64,000 nt of DNA, from assembly GCA_036898135.1 (NCBI GenBank), contig CM072517.1:60100990-60164989 (forward strand), written 5' to 3'. Position numbers and translations under genes: made by a program. This document shows positions 34,347 through 45,455 of this stretch, in pieces. The notes beneath the pieces are model-generated. The model was not told the origin of the DNA. It did not search any database and was given only the letters and a program-made list of their open reading frames with translations. Within the stretch, counting starts at the first letter, position 1. Every line of letters begins with the position of its first letter. The DNA is from Oncomelania hupensis. Its lineage: Eukaryota; Mollusca; Gastropoda; Littorinimorpha; Pomatiopsidae.

Positions 34347-35059
34347 TAATGTAATTTTATTGCATTCAGGTTCATCCTCTTTTGCCCCTTGAAGTAAATA
34401 CTATAACGTCAGTTAAAAACATTAGCAATGAATTGAGTGTGGGATTGGCAAAAGCTCTAATTACTTCACCAGTTGCTCGTTTTATTTAACTGACATTGTT
34501 ATTGTTATGTTAGAGAGATAGTAATAGTATCTGTGTGTATGTATGTGTTCTTGTATGTCTGTTTAAATGCGTGAATCTGTATGTATGGTCTTTATCATCT
34601 TGATGAAAAAAGACGTTAATAAAACAACCAACCAACCAACCAACCTGAGATTAGAATCTTTATCAAGGTTTGAACATAAATATATCAGGGAACTGAGAGA
34701 TATACTTTTTATGACCAAACAATCACACAAGCTGTGGTTTACAGATTTGTGATTTAAAAAGATACAGATCTGGGGTTTAAAAATCATATTATGTATAGTA
34801 TTTATTGTCTTTGATTCCCAAAACAAAACAAAAAAAAAGCATCCCCAATAGAACCCATATTACAATCCCTACAAAATCTTTCTTTCCTTATTACACCTTC
34901 CCGCCTTCCTAATTCTATTTATAACTTATGATATGAACAACGAAATTTTATCAAAGTATGAAAATAAATATCGGGTATTATGTACAATATTTAATGTCTT
35001 TGATTCCCAAAACAAAATCTGTATTGTACAAAATCCCCAAACGAGAAAAAAAAACAAAT

Positions 35060-35131
35060 CTCCCCGGCGGGGAATTGAACCCCGGTCTCCCGCGTGACAG
35101 GCGGGGATACTGACCACTATACTACCGAGGA
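35060..35131 (-). tRNA. trnD-GUC: tRNA-Asp (GTC), intact cloverleaf
   Basis: The 72-nt minus-strand sequence begins TCCTCGGTAGTATAGTGGTC. It has a 7-bp acceptor stem (TCCTCGG with CCGGGGA), an anticodon arm CCCGC-CTGTCAC-GCGGG with anticodon GTC, a T-arm around GGTTCAATTCC and a G discriminator base. It differs from the common metazoan tRNA-Asp at the last acceptor pair, where both partners changed (G-C), so pairing is kept. A run of nine T follows within about 10 nt of the 3' end as a Pol III terminator. It sits inside the TIR element 33614-36172. It looks functional rather than a decayed SINE head. Confidence 0.88.
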
Positions 35132-35144
35132 ACTACGATTTTAA

Positions 35145-35345
35145 CCCATAGGCTCTGGATGTGGTGTCAAGCCTCTGTACAAGCTGTTCAAGTTCTTGTT
35201 CCTCTCTAGCCAATCCATCAATGTCATTCGCAAAACCGAGGTTGGCAGATTGCTCTACCACCTATGCTGGCTGTGCCTTCGTGATCTGCAAGGGCAGCTG
35301 TCATGATGCGCTCTGGGAAGATGTTGAAGAATGTTTTGAACACTC
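35145..35345 (-). mobile_element. LINE fragment inside the TIR element
   Basis: About 85-90% like 57975-58160 of the long LINE remnant (CAAGCCTCTGTAC, CAAGTTCTTGTTCCTCTC, ATGATGCGCTCT). It corresponds to the RT region around FADDID, on the minus strand. Confidence 0.75.
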
Positions 35346-35589
35346 AAAAATAAAGTGAAATTCATCCCCAATAGTGATCTAATTTCGTGACTCAATGAAT
35401 ACTTTATGCAATAGTCTTTCACAGTCCTTTTGGTTAACAATGACAAGAACTGAGAAGTACTTGCAAAACATATATTTTGTATTCTACCCTTTTTACCCAT
35501 TCACATCCTTCATGATCATCACACAAAAATAAACAGAAAAAAATGAAAGTCGTCCAAGTTTAACTGAGAAGCCATTGCAAACCAAAAAC

Positions 35590-35715
35590 TGTAGATTATA
35601 GTCACACGACACCGAAGCGTATAGGCGACTACTGGTCACATTATTCTGACACCAGCGAACCAGTTGATGGTAAGGGGAAAATAATATGGTCACACATTAG
35701 CCAATCCGGTAACAT
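35590..35715 (-). repeat. SINE S4 fragment (minus)
   Basis: It shares TAGATTATAGTCACACGACA, GACACCAGCG and AAAATAATATGGTCACAC with the fuller copy at 35870, but lacks the tRNA head. Confidence 0.65.
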
Positions 35716-35869
35716 TATATAGTCCGTCCTACCATTAGGTTGCCACCCACGCCAAAGTCGCCGCGGTAACCAAGCAGCGTCCGGGAAGTGTGTGGAGCTT
35801 GGCGGTAGAAACGTAATGTTATATACTAACCCAAACCCTAACCCTAACCCTGACAGTTTATTGTTGTTT

Positions 35870-36052
35870 GTAGATTATAGTCACACGACACTTTCGGATA
35901 TAGGTGACTACTGGGCCGATTTATACTGACACCAGCGGGCCAGTTGTTGGTAAAGGGGAAAATAATATGATCACACGTTGACCAATCCGGGATTCGAACC
36001 AGCGACCTTTCGGTTACTAGCAAGACGCTCAACTAAGCTACCCAGCCCCTCA
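35870..36052 (-). mobile_element. SINE S4, tRNA-derived head (minus)
   Basis: Minus strand: A-box TAGCTTAGTTGAG (36029-36041) and B-box GGTTCGAATCC (about 35989-36000), then a body shared with 35590-35715. The head is too degenerate to assign an amino acid firmly. Confidence 0.7.
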
Positions 36053-37564
36053 ACCAAAAAACGGAAGTGAAGCGTCTTTTCAACTCGAATTGTGACGAAT
36101 AGCATCGCTTCGCGAGCAGAGAATTGAAGAGTCGCTCGCAAAACCAGCCTTCCAGAGTGATCTAATTCCGTGTTCCCACTGTCGCTGTCTTTCTCATTTG
36201 CTCTTTCTCATTCCTTCTCTGTTCTATCAATCTGCTATACTATCTTCTTCTTCGCAAGACCATTCCCCTACCTTTTTTCTTGAAAACTCTTCCGGGACAA
36301 GACTCCTTATTTGTGTATGAGGTCTGTTGGATCAGCTTGAGAATATTGGATGCTTTCTGCCAGGTGGTCACTAGGGCTTCCTATGAGTATGATGTTATTA
36401 TTTAGCAATGTAGGCATTTTATAAGTATGTGTTTTGTTGATAATTTATAATGATGTTTGTATTCTATTTTGTTTTTGTAAACGGGGGTTCGATAAATTTG
36501 AGTACAGCCTCGGCGTCCCCTGCGTGGGATGTCTTTATTGTAAAGTGACTGGCTGGTAGAGCTTTCAGTTTTACCACTAGGGTTGTTTCAGCAGATCTTT
36601 TATGCGGATTGGGGGTTGTCCGGTCCTGATTTGGCTCGGAGGAGTCCGCTGGACCTAAAGCAATAATCATGTAATGCAATGTTCTTGTGATTGTACTACT
36701 CCTCCTTTTCGCTCTTCACTGGCTTTCCATTGAGGGGGCATATCCAGTGAAAGATTTCCTCTGTGTATTTCAGTATTATCATCTGCAATTTCGCCTTACT
36801 GTCTTGTTGATCTTCTTTACCCATATAGGTAGGGTAGATATTCTCAGTTGCTAACAGCTGAATCCAGTTGCTGGCACCTTGGCTTTTCAAACGTCGTGGC
36901 AGATTGACGACGACACTTTTTGTGTGTGTGATCTTTTATAACTTTTTTTTCGGTATAGTTTTTCATGCACATTGCAATATGTCTTAGCTATTAATTTTGT
37001 ATACTGGTGTGTGGACTGGTTCACTGGTTTGTGGACTGTAATCTGAAGCTTTTACTTAAAGGGACCCCTTTGACCACGCTTCCTCGACGGATCCTTTTAA
37101 CATGCACTTTGAGTGTTGCCCCACTGAAAACAAAAGCTTACAGCAAACAAACAAAAAAACTTTTTAGAAAGTATTGTAGTACTTTTCTTTTCTTTTTTTT
37201 TAAATGAATAATATCCATAGTTCTTATGCTTATTAATAGCAACATCTATCTACCCTTCTTGAGCTAAAAATAGCATCTACCAAAGCCAATATTGGACAGG
37301 AGCCATTAAAAATAAATAAATAAATAAAAATCGTAAGTTTTTTTGTTGTTGTTGTTTTTTACCCAGACACAAAAGACCTTCTCTTTAAGTCGAGTGGTTC
37401 ACTCAGAAATAGGTCAAAGGTCACACAGCTGTGCGACTGATGTAACGTTAAAACTGGAAAATCACTTCCTGTCAGAACCGAAATTGAAAATTTTAACTTA
37501 TAGCGGTTGGTTTGAGCAATGAAAACCCATATAATCATTGTTTAATGGAATAACAATAATAATG

Positions 37565-38013
37565 GAGAGGCACGGTCAGGTGGTCTAATGGTAGTGCTTT
37601 GGCTTGCGGATCTGAAGGTCCCGGGTTCGAGCCCTGTCCGGGCCATTGTGTTGTGTCCCTGGGAAAGACACTTTACTCCCGTCTCCTTCGGATGAGAGTA
37701 TAAACCGAGGTCTAGTCTGTGTGTCGCATACATTCCATCATAACGGACTTTAAAGATCCTGACGCTCATGTCCTAGATGGGTGAGTGCCGGTAACAAGAA
37801 CACACCCAGCATGCACGTGGTCCTTTTCCCCGATCCCTGGCTGGCCAGGATAGTGCTCAGTTGTCCGGGCGTCAGACCATGTGCCCAAAGGCTGCGGGTG
37901 GGCGTCTCGGGCGGTTTGACTTAGATCCTGTATCGGCCAGCACCTAGAGTCTGGTCAAGTATGGCGAGATAAGTGCGCTATAAAAAGCCTCAATAATAAT
38001 AATAATAATAACG
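37565..38013 (+). mobile_element. SINE S1, full length, (TAA)n tail
   Basis: The tRNA-derived head (GGTGGTCTAATGGTAG A-box; GGGTTCGAGCC B-box) spans 37565-37646. About 350 bp of body follows (CCGAGGTCTAGTCTG, GATCCTGTATCGGCCAGC, GCGCTATAAAAAGC), then (TAA)n. It is the reference copy for the S1 fragments scattered on both strands. Confidence 0.82.
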
Positions 38014-38364
38014 ATGCCAATTTTAAGCTAAACCCCTGTTGCCAAAAGTGAACATAGCTTCCGAATAGGGAGGCTGTTTAACAGTTTAATTAAGGCAGAT
38101 TAAACAGCCTTCTAATACTTATGCCAAAACAGTTTTCCTCACTAACAGAGTTTCTTCGTATTGGAACAGTTTACCACTAACTATAAAAACTGAATATTAT
38201 TGTTTTAAGAACCAGTTGGACGCAATGCCAAAATTCAGAGATTTATTCTGATTTGTTCATGTAATGAGTAATACAAATAGGAACACTGCATGCATATAGA
38301 CCCAAGCAAAGTGTGGATGAGACAGGATGTTCATAAAGGCTTCACGGCATGTTCCGTCTTCAAC

Positions 38365-38368
<4 letters not shown>

Positions 38369-38448
<80 letters not shown>
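38369..38448 (+). repeat. (CTA)n microsatellite
   Basis: About 27 perfect CTA/TAC units. Confidence 0.95.
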
Positions 38449-38452
<4 letters not shown>

Positions 38453-39164
38453 ATCCCATAATTGAAGGAAAATGACAGCCCGCCAACACGTACACCCAGT
38501 GTTAATTCAGACCCATGCAAAACCTGAACATCAACTGCCACTAACTGAAACATATCTAGACATGCACGTAGAGAAAAATAAATAAATATCCGATGGTTGA
38601 CTAGATATAAAATATTAGTAATTAAGGCTAGCTACGTTCTAGTACTTTAGACTGAAACTATATGGAGGTCAACAAAAGTGTCAGGGGATACCTATACCCA
38701 ATAGGCAAGTCCCACATTTTCTTCTTTTCTAGACAGGCTGTGAGCTTGTTCAAATAACCTGAATTTCAACAACTAGGTCTGACGTATAGGGCATGCTTGA
38801 TCTTCTCACAGTTTTTACATGTGTGTGAAATCTGCTCTTTGATTTTCACACATATTACTTCCAAAAAAAAAAACTTGAAACACAGAAAATATTCAGAGAA
38901 TGCCTTTTATATAAAAAATTTTGTTAAATCAATATTGTTGAATCGAAATGTTTCAATTAAACAAAACAAACTCTCAATGTTTACTTACTTTCAAAAGAGG
39001 GCGCTTGAAAAAAAAAGTTCTTGAAGACATAGGCCTAAAATTGACAGGGGCTGCCCATGGGTGTTTCATAAATAGTTATAAATATAGCTACTTGAACCCG
39101 AGGTTTGGCAAGAGGCGCTTTGTGGACTGCTGATTCAGATACGCCAAGTGCATGTTTAACAGGT

Positions 39165-39317
<153 letters not shown>

Positions 39318-39489
39318 AGTTTTTTCACAACAGCACCCGAGGTGACTGTTCTAACCCACCACTGTTGTGTTGAGTTTGAAGAAGCGTGGCGGGAGGTGGA
39401 GAGGTAGCAGGAAATGACAGGTGGGTGGAAGAGGAGTAGGGGGACAAGCTATATACATCATTTTTTAAATTTGTTAGGTAGGAGGCGAA

Positions 39490-41460
39490 GAAGGAGAGGA
39501 TTGGAGGCGGGAGATTCTCTTTCTTCTTCCTTCTTCTTCTTCTTTCTTCTACTTCTTCTTTTCTTCTTCTTCTTTCTTCTTCTTCTTCTTCTTCCTTCTT
39601 CTTCTCTACTTCTTCCTTCTTCAAGAGAAAGGCGGAGGAGGAGGAGAAGCGAAGCCATACGAGGCGGATGGTGCGGAGGCGCGGAGAGGAGTGGCGGGGG
39701 AGAGCGGAGCGGGCAGGAGAAGATAGATGGCGGGGCGGAGGCGGAGCCGAGTGGTAGGATACGGAGGGGGAAGACAGAAAGAGGCGGAGGCGGAGGACGG
39801 AGCAGACGACACACAGAGGAGGAGGAGGCGAAGCCGAAGCCAAGTAGAGGCTGCGGAGGAGGGGCAGAGCCGAAGACGAGGCGCGGAGGAGTGCGGAGAA
39901 GAGAAGTTGCGGAGAGGAGCCGCCGCCCTCAGCGTTGGCTGATGCTAAGACGACGGAGGAGGAGGCGGCTCCTCCTACGCGTCGTCGAGACAAGGGAGGA
40001 CAAGAGGCGGAGGAGCCGGCCGCACCGCGTCTTCTTCTCTCCTCCTCCTCCTCCTTCTCTTCTTCTTCTTCTCCTCCTCCTCCTCCTTCTCTTCTTTCTT
40101 CTCCTCCTCCTCCTCCTCTTCTTCTTCTTCTCCTCCTTCTCTTCTTCTTCTTCTCCTCCTCCTTCTCTTCTTCTTCTTCTCCTCCTCCTCATCCTTCTCT
40201 TCTTCTTCTTCTCCTCCTCCTCCTTCTCTTCTTCTTCTTCTCCTCCTCCTTCTCTTCTTCTTCTTCTCCTCCTCCTTCTCTTCTTCTTCTTCTCCTCCTC
40301 CTCCTTCTCTTCTTCTTCTTCTCCTCCTCCCTCTTCTTCTTCTTCTCCTCCTCCCTCTTCTTCTTCTTCTCCTCCTCCCTCTTCTTCTTCTTCTCCTCCT
40401 CCCTCTTCTTCTTCTTCTCCTCCTCCCTCTTCTTCTTCTTCTCCTCCTCCCTCTTCTTCTTCTTCTCCTCCTCCCTCTTCTTCTTCTTCTCCTCCTCCTC
40501 CTCCTTCTCTTCTTCTTCTTCTCCTCCTCCCTCTTCTTCTTCTTCTCCTCCTCCCTCTTCTTCTTCTTCTCCTCCTTCTCTTCTTCTTCTTCTCCTCCTC
40601 CTCCTTCTCTTCTTCTTCTTTCTCCCTCCTCCCTCTTCTTCTTCTTCTCCTCCTCCCTCTCTTCTTCTTCTCCTCCTCCTCCTCCTTCTCTTCTTCTTCT
40701 TCTCCTCCTCCCTCTTCTTCTTCTTCTCCTCCTCCCTCTTCTTCTTCTTCTCCTCCTCCCTCTTCTTCTTCTTCTCCTCCTCCTCCTCCTTCTCTTCTTC
40801 TTCTTCTCCTCCTCCTCTTCTTCTTCTTCTCCTCCTCCCTCTTCTTCTTCTTCTCCTCCTTCTCTTCTTCTTCTTCTCCTCCTCCTCTTCTCTCTTCTTC
40901 TTCTCCTCCACCCTCTTCTTCTTCTTCTCCTCCTCCCTCTTCTTCTTCTTCCTCCTCCTCCTCCTCCTCTCTCTTCTTCTTCTTCTCCTCCTCCCTCTTC
41001 TTCTTCTTCACCTCCTCCCTCTTCTTCTTCTTCTCCTCCTCCCCTTCTTCTTCTTCTCCTCCTTCTCTTCTTCTTCTTCTCCTCCTCCCTCTTCTTCTCC
41101 TCCTCCCTCTTCTTCTCTCTCTCCTCCCTCTTCTTCTTCTTCTCCTCCCTCTCTCTACCCCTCTTCTTCTTCTTCTCCTCCCTCTTCTTCTTCTTCTTCT
41201 TCTTCTCCTCCCTCTTCTTCTTCTTCTCCTCCCTCTTCTTCTTCTTCTCCTCCCTCTTCTTCTTCTTCTCCTCCTCTTCTTCTCCTCCTCTTCTTCTCCT
41301 CTTCTTCTCCTCCTCCTCTTCATCATCTTCTCCTCCTGCTCTTCTTCTCCTCCTCTTCTTCATCGTGTTCTTCATCATGTTCTTCTTCTTCTTCTTCTTC
41401 TTCTTCTTCTTCTTCTTCTTCTTCTTCTTCTTCTTCTTCTTCTTCTTCTTCTTCTCCTCC
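39490..41460. repeat. About 2-kb strand-asymmetric purine/pyrimidine block
   Basis: Layout: pyrimidine TTC-rich 39513-39620, purine/GC-rich GGAGGCG-type 39621-40025, then an almost pure CT tract 40028-41310 with only about four isolated A interruptions, then (TTC)n 41383-41455. Within the CT tract a 21-24-bp unit resembling CTCCTCCCTCTTCTTCTTCT recurs. Very long open frames here in several phases are by-products of the base bias, not genes. Confidence 0.88.
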
Positions 41461-41899
41461 AAACTCTCTTGTGGTTTAATGTTAGCCCAACGAACTATAT
41501 GGTTGGTAGTTGAAGAATGGACCTCCGTAGAAGTACTCTTTATGTCCTTTTTCTCGTAGCTTGCGGCAATGTGGGATTAATTGAGGGTCGGAACTCGTGG
41601 ACAAACAGTAACACTATAGACGTTGATCCTCCTGGGGCAAATCAAACTTCCCATCAGACGCCCAATCACGACAATTTACGCTCCCAAATGTGGAGGCGGT
41701 AGCAATGGGAGAAACCTACTTTTGTGTCCCTACAGTATCATATTATGTATGGTCACTATAGTATACATATATTATGTATAGCGACTTAGTGTGCATAGCT
41801 GCTGAAAGCAAACTATTATATGCTAGTGGTTTTTGTACCCGGGCAAGCCAGGGTACACAGGTTGTTGTTTAAAATGTAGACAGAGAGACAACTGTTGTC

Positions 41900-42310
41900 T
41901 GCGAGTTTCATTTGGACGATGATACATCCCCATATTTCCCTTGATACCTCACCACACCACCACCCCTCCCCCCTGATATCTCCCCGTCCACCCCCCAAAA
42001 CCCATGATGCCTCACCATACCCCCTTGATACCTTCCGTACCCCCTTTGTAACCTACCTGTACCCTCCTTGATACTTCCCCGTTGATCGTTTCGCAGGTAT
42101 AGATAAAAAGAATCGACCATCACCATACCCCCTTATATATACCCGTATCCCCGTTATGTGTTATGTTTATCAGTTTATAGTCCCCTCTCTTCCCGTAAGG
42201 ATTTTCAGAGAGGAGACTCTGATTTTATCCCCGTTATGCCTACCCCGTTATGCCTACCCATGCCCCTTTATACCTGCCCGTAGCCCCCTTTTACCTACAC
42301 GTACCACCCC
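41900..42310 (+). repeat. Degenerate C-rich 15-20-bp minisatellite
   Basis: Words such as CCTTGATACCT, CCCCGTACCCC and ACCCCGTTATGCCTACC repeat imperfectly. The right end is shared with 61380-61460. Confidence 0.5.
42169..42220 (-). mobile_element. Second copy of the hairpin mini-retroposon
   Basis: Reverse complement of the core of 12175-12250 (GTCCCCTCTCTTCCCG...GGATTTTCAGAGAGGAGAC), differing by about one indel. The A-rich tail is not preserved. Confidence 0.65.
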
Positions 42311-42321
42311 ATCCCGATCCT

Positions 42322-42324
<3 letters not shown>

Positions 42325-42384
<60 letters not shown>

Positions 42385-42461
42385 CAATAATATTGAATAT
42401 AGAATAATACAAATAGAAATCATAAAAAACACCAAGGTTTTAAAATAAAATTTTATATAAG

Positions 42462-42533
<72 letters not shown>

Positions 42534-42540
42534 GTTTATA

Positions 42541-42603
<63 letters not shown>
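42325..42603. repeat. (TAA)n/(TTA)n tracts, inverted arms
   Basis: (TAA)n at 42325-42381, then TAATAATAA directly followed by TTATTATTA at about 42465-42535, then (TAA)n to 42602. The opposing arms can form an AT hairpin. Confidence 0.85.
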
Positions 42604-42604
<1 letters not shown>

Positions 42605-42685
42605 TAATAAGTTAAAAGTAAAAAGCCTAAATTAAAAAGAAAAATATCCACATTGTAGTGTAAAAAAAAAACATAAAAAAAATAT

Positions 42686-42760
42686 CGCCCGCGGTAGATT
42701 TGAACTAGGGTCGCCTGCACGGTAGGCGAATGTTTTACTAAGTGAGCTACCAAGGCTTCG
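42686..42760 (-). repeat. tRNA-like segment S6 inside block D1
   Basis: Minus strand: TAGCTCACTTAGTAAAAC as A-box region, GTTCAAATCTACC as T-arm and an anticodon-like stem CGCCT/AGGCG. Loop position 33 is not T and several stems are imperfect, so it is a tRNA-derived repeat or pseudogene. Partner at 62112-62186. Confidence 0.6.
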
Positions 42761-43403
42761 TATAAAGACCATCAATTTTTTTGGTCTATATGGGAAAACA
42801 TGCTAAAACCTCGATTCGATTTTTAATTAATCAAATGTAATTAGTTAAACACAAAATTTTGTAAGATTGGTGACATCAGTGCAAAAGTGTTTTGAATGGA
42901 AATAAAACAAAATTTGCGGTATTACGGAATGGCACGTTCTTGACACGGGTTGAATCAAAACCGCGCGCGGAATGAGGCTATTGCAGTTTGTGGACATTTT
43001 GTTTATTTATTTATCTCAGAAACGGTTATACGTTCGGTATGGAAATGTCGGCTATAACGATTTCGCGGGTTTTGAGCGCACAGCAGGCCGATCCGCAGCG
43101 CCCAGCACCTGCCCAGATCAGCGTCCATACCGGACAAACTTTACAGTAGAGGCGAAGAAGGACTTCCGGCTAAGCAATTTATATATATATATATATAGAT
43201 ACACATACTTTTCATGTATGACGTAATAACGTATAAAAATGTTCGATCTGAATGAAACCTTTTCTCAGCTGTTGGCCTTGTTACGTTCAAATCTGATGAT
43301 GAATATATATGTTGATGACGACGTCGATGATGATGATGATGATAATAACGTAATCTTGTATACCCACAGATAAAGGTCACTCTGATTGAGCTTGAAAAGA
43401 AAC

Positions 43404-43435
<32 letters not shown>

Positions 43436-43544
43436 TGTACATTGTGACTTTTCTACTTTATCGTGTGTTTCGAAGATACTCATGTCAATGATTACTTCTC
43501 AAGAAGGAGAGTAATCATAAATGGGCGTTAATTTTGAGTGGCAC

Positions 43545-43810
43545 TTCTTGCTCATAAATCATGTTGAAAAAAACAACAACCTGTACTGCATTTGATTATT
43601 ACTTTTAAAAAGATTCAATAGGATATTTTTTGGGGGGATGTGTTGTTGATTTAAATATTTTGGGATTTTGTTATATATGGTGGGTTTTGTGCATCTTGCT
43701 CATAAATCATGTTGAAAGACACAGAACCAACGTTCATTTAAAATGATCATAATGAGGCAAAATCCTTTTGTTGATTTAGATAGTTTGGGGTTCGATTGGT
43801 GTGTAAATTG
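43545..43810 (+). repeat. Imperfect tandem duplication, about 148-bp unit x2
   Basis: TTGCTCATAAATCATGTTGAA starts each unit (43546, 43696) and TTGTTGATTTA...GTTTGGG/TTTTGGG follows in both. Confidence 0.6.
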
Positions 43811-43997
43811 TTTTGTTAGATTTTGTCTGAGTTGCTTTTCATTAACACGAAATATGTTTATATGGGAAAGCTTTGGAATATTTACGATGACAATTAATAT
43901 TTGTTGATTGAGATGTATCTATGTAGACCGCTCTTGCGTTTTTAATCGCTATAGTAGACCCTTGTACCTCATTTGTAAAACTGTATTTTTTGCTATA

Positions 43998-44432
43998 CTG
44001 GGGATTTCTGTATAAATTGTATCCCCACTTTCTGGAAATCGAGTGCTTTAAATTCTCACTGTCGCTGTCTTTCTCCTTTGTTCTTTCTCATTCTGACTCT
44101 GTTCTATCAATCTAGTAAACGATCTTCTTCGCTAGACCAGTCACCTACCTGTTTGCTTAAAGACTCTTCCAAAACTTCTCATTTGTTTTTGAGGTCTGTT
44201 GGGTCAGCGTTGGAATATTGGACGCTTCCCAAGCTGACCCAACAGACCTCACACAAAAATGAGGAGTTTTGGAAGAGTTTTCAAGAAAACAGGTAGGTGA
44301 CTGGTCTAGCGAAGAAGAAAATAGTATAGTTGATTGATAGAACAGAGTCAGAATGAGAAAGAACAAAGGAGAAAGGCAGCGACAGTGGGAATTTAAAGCA
44401 CTCAATTTCCAGAAAGTGGGGATACTATTGGA
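43998..44432. repeat. Foldback: two R560 5' halves in inverted orientation
   Basis: 43998-44225 is a + strand R560 5' half. 44231-44432 is the same segment on the minus strand. The arms (about 200 bp) are near-perfect inverse complements with a loop of only a few bases at GGACGCTTCCCAAGC, so a transcript would fold into one long hairpin. Confidence 0.85.
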
Positions 44433-44439
44433 CGCTTCC

Positions 44440-44784
44440 CCCCGTGGGGGTCAGTATAAATAGTATCCCCACTTTCTGGAAATTTAGTGCTTTAAATTCC
44501 CACTGTCGCTGTCTTTCTCCTTTGTTCTTTCTCATTCCTACTCTGTTCTACTCTGTTCTATCAATCTACTATACTATCTTCTTCTTTGCTAGACCAGTCA
44601 CATACCTTTTTTTCTTAAAAACTCTTCTGGGACAAAACTCCTCATTTGTGTGTGAGGTCTGTTGGATCAGCTTGGGAATATTGGACGCTTTCTGCCAGGT
44701 GGTCACTGGGGCTTCCTATGATTTTATTTGGCAATGTAGGCATTGTATGTGTATGTGTTTTGTTGATATTTTATAATGATTGTA
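44440..44784 (+). repeat. R560 copy 12, 3'-truncated
   Basis: Starts GGGGTCAGTATAAATAG and stops at TTTTATAATGATTGTATAC, where the next copy begins. Confidence 0.85.
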
Positions 44785-45455
44785 TACCCCAGTTGGGGTG
44801 CCGGGGGTTTCAGTATAAATAGTATCCCCACTTTCTGGAAATTTAGTGCTTTAAATTCCCACTGTCACTGTCTTTCTCATTTGCTCTTTCTCATTCCTGC
44901 TGTGTTCTATCAATCTGCTATACTATCTTCTTCTTCGCTAGACCAGTCATCTACCTTTTTTCGTTTTCATTCCTACTCTGTTCTATCAATCTACTATGCT
45001 ATCTTCTTCTTTGCTAGACCAGTCACCTACCTTTTTTCCTTGAAAACTCTTCCGGGACAAGACTCCTTATTTGTGTATGAGGTCTGTTGGATCAGCTTGA
45101 GAATATTGGACGCTTTCTGCCAGGTGGTCACTAGGGCTTCCTATGATGTTATTATTTAGCAATGTAGGCATTTTATATGTATGTGTTTTGTTGATAATTT
45201 ATAATGATGTTTGTATTCTATTTTGTTTTTGTAAACGGGGGTTCGATAAAGTTGGGGTGAAGCCTCAGCCGTCCCCTGCGTGGGATGTCTTTATTGTAAA
45301 GAGACTGGCTGGTGGAGGGCATTCAGTTTTCCCACTAGGGTTGTTTCAGCAGATCTTTTATGCGGATTGGGGGTTGTTCGGTCCTGATTTGGCTCGGAAG
45401 AGTCCGCTGGACCTAAAGCAACAATTATGTAATGTAATGTAATGTCACTTAATTA
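44785..45455 (+). repeat. R560 copy 13 with internal duplication
   Basis: Full-length subfamily B copy with an (ATGTA)n tail. The segment from CATTCCTGCTGTGTTC to CTACCTTTTTTC is present twice (about 44890-45035). The second version resembles subfamily C, as from recombination between copies. Confidence 0.82.

Larger units (their letters stand above)
33614..36172. mobile_element. 2559-bp TIR DNA element carrying tRNA-Asp and nested repeats
   Basis: Left end CATGGAATTAGATCACT...GGAAGGCTGG and right end, inverted, CACGGAATTAGATCACT-CT-GGAAGGCTGG, about 27 bp. A 7-bp TTCCCAC duplication in the host R560 (8 bp if one mismatch is allowed) shows it moved as a unit. The contents are all secondary: R560 copy 9, a LINE fragment, two S4 SINE copies and an intact tRNA-Asp. 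No transposase was found. TSD length would fit hAT or MULE-like groups, but the superfamily is undetermined. Confidence 0.78.
33537..36680 (+). repeat. R560 copy 8, split by a 2.56-kb TIR element
   Basis: The 5' piece 33537-33613 and 3' piece 36173-36680 rejoin exactly at TTCCCAC, which is duplicated at 33607-33613 and 36173-36179. The 3' piece is subfamily A. Confidence 0.85.
42232..43200 (+). repeat. Duplicated block D1 (partner 61390-62490)
   Basis: Both blocks share in order: the CCCCCTTTTACCTA start, (TAA)n, CACCAAGGTTTTAAAATAAA, a tRNA-like segment, GTCTATATGGGAAAACATGC, GAGGCTATTGCAGTTTGTGG and GAAGGACTTCCGGCTAAGC. They differ by substitutions, many of the CpG to TpG/CpA type, and by microsatellite length. 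Confidence 0.82.

Noticed and set aside
35827..35850. Telomere-like (CCCTAA)n
   Set aside because: Only about three units, with no terminal context; two units also occur near 53895. Too short to call an interstitial telomere.
39414..41513. Very long open frames (699, 514, 495 and 465 codons) on both strands
   Set aside because: They are translations of CT/GA-rich simple sequence in every phase (runs of Leu/Ser/Phe or Glu/Arg/Lys). No start context, domain or splice signal.
42686..42760. tRNA gene in block D1
   Set aside because: The anticodon loop lacks T at position 33, stems are imperfect and the partner copy shows different defects. A tRNA-derived repeat or pseudogene.
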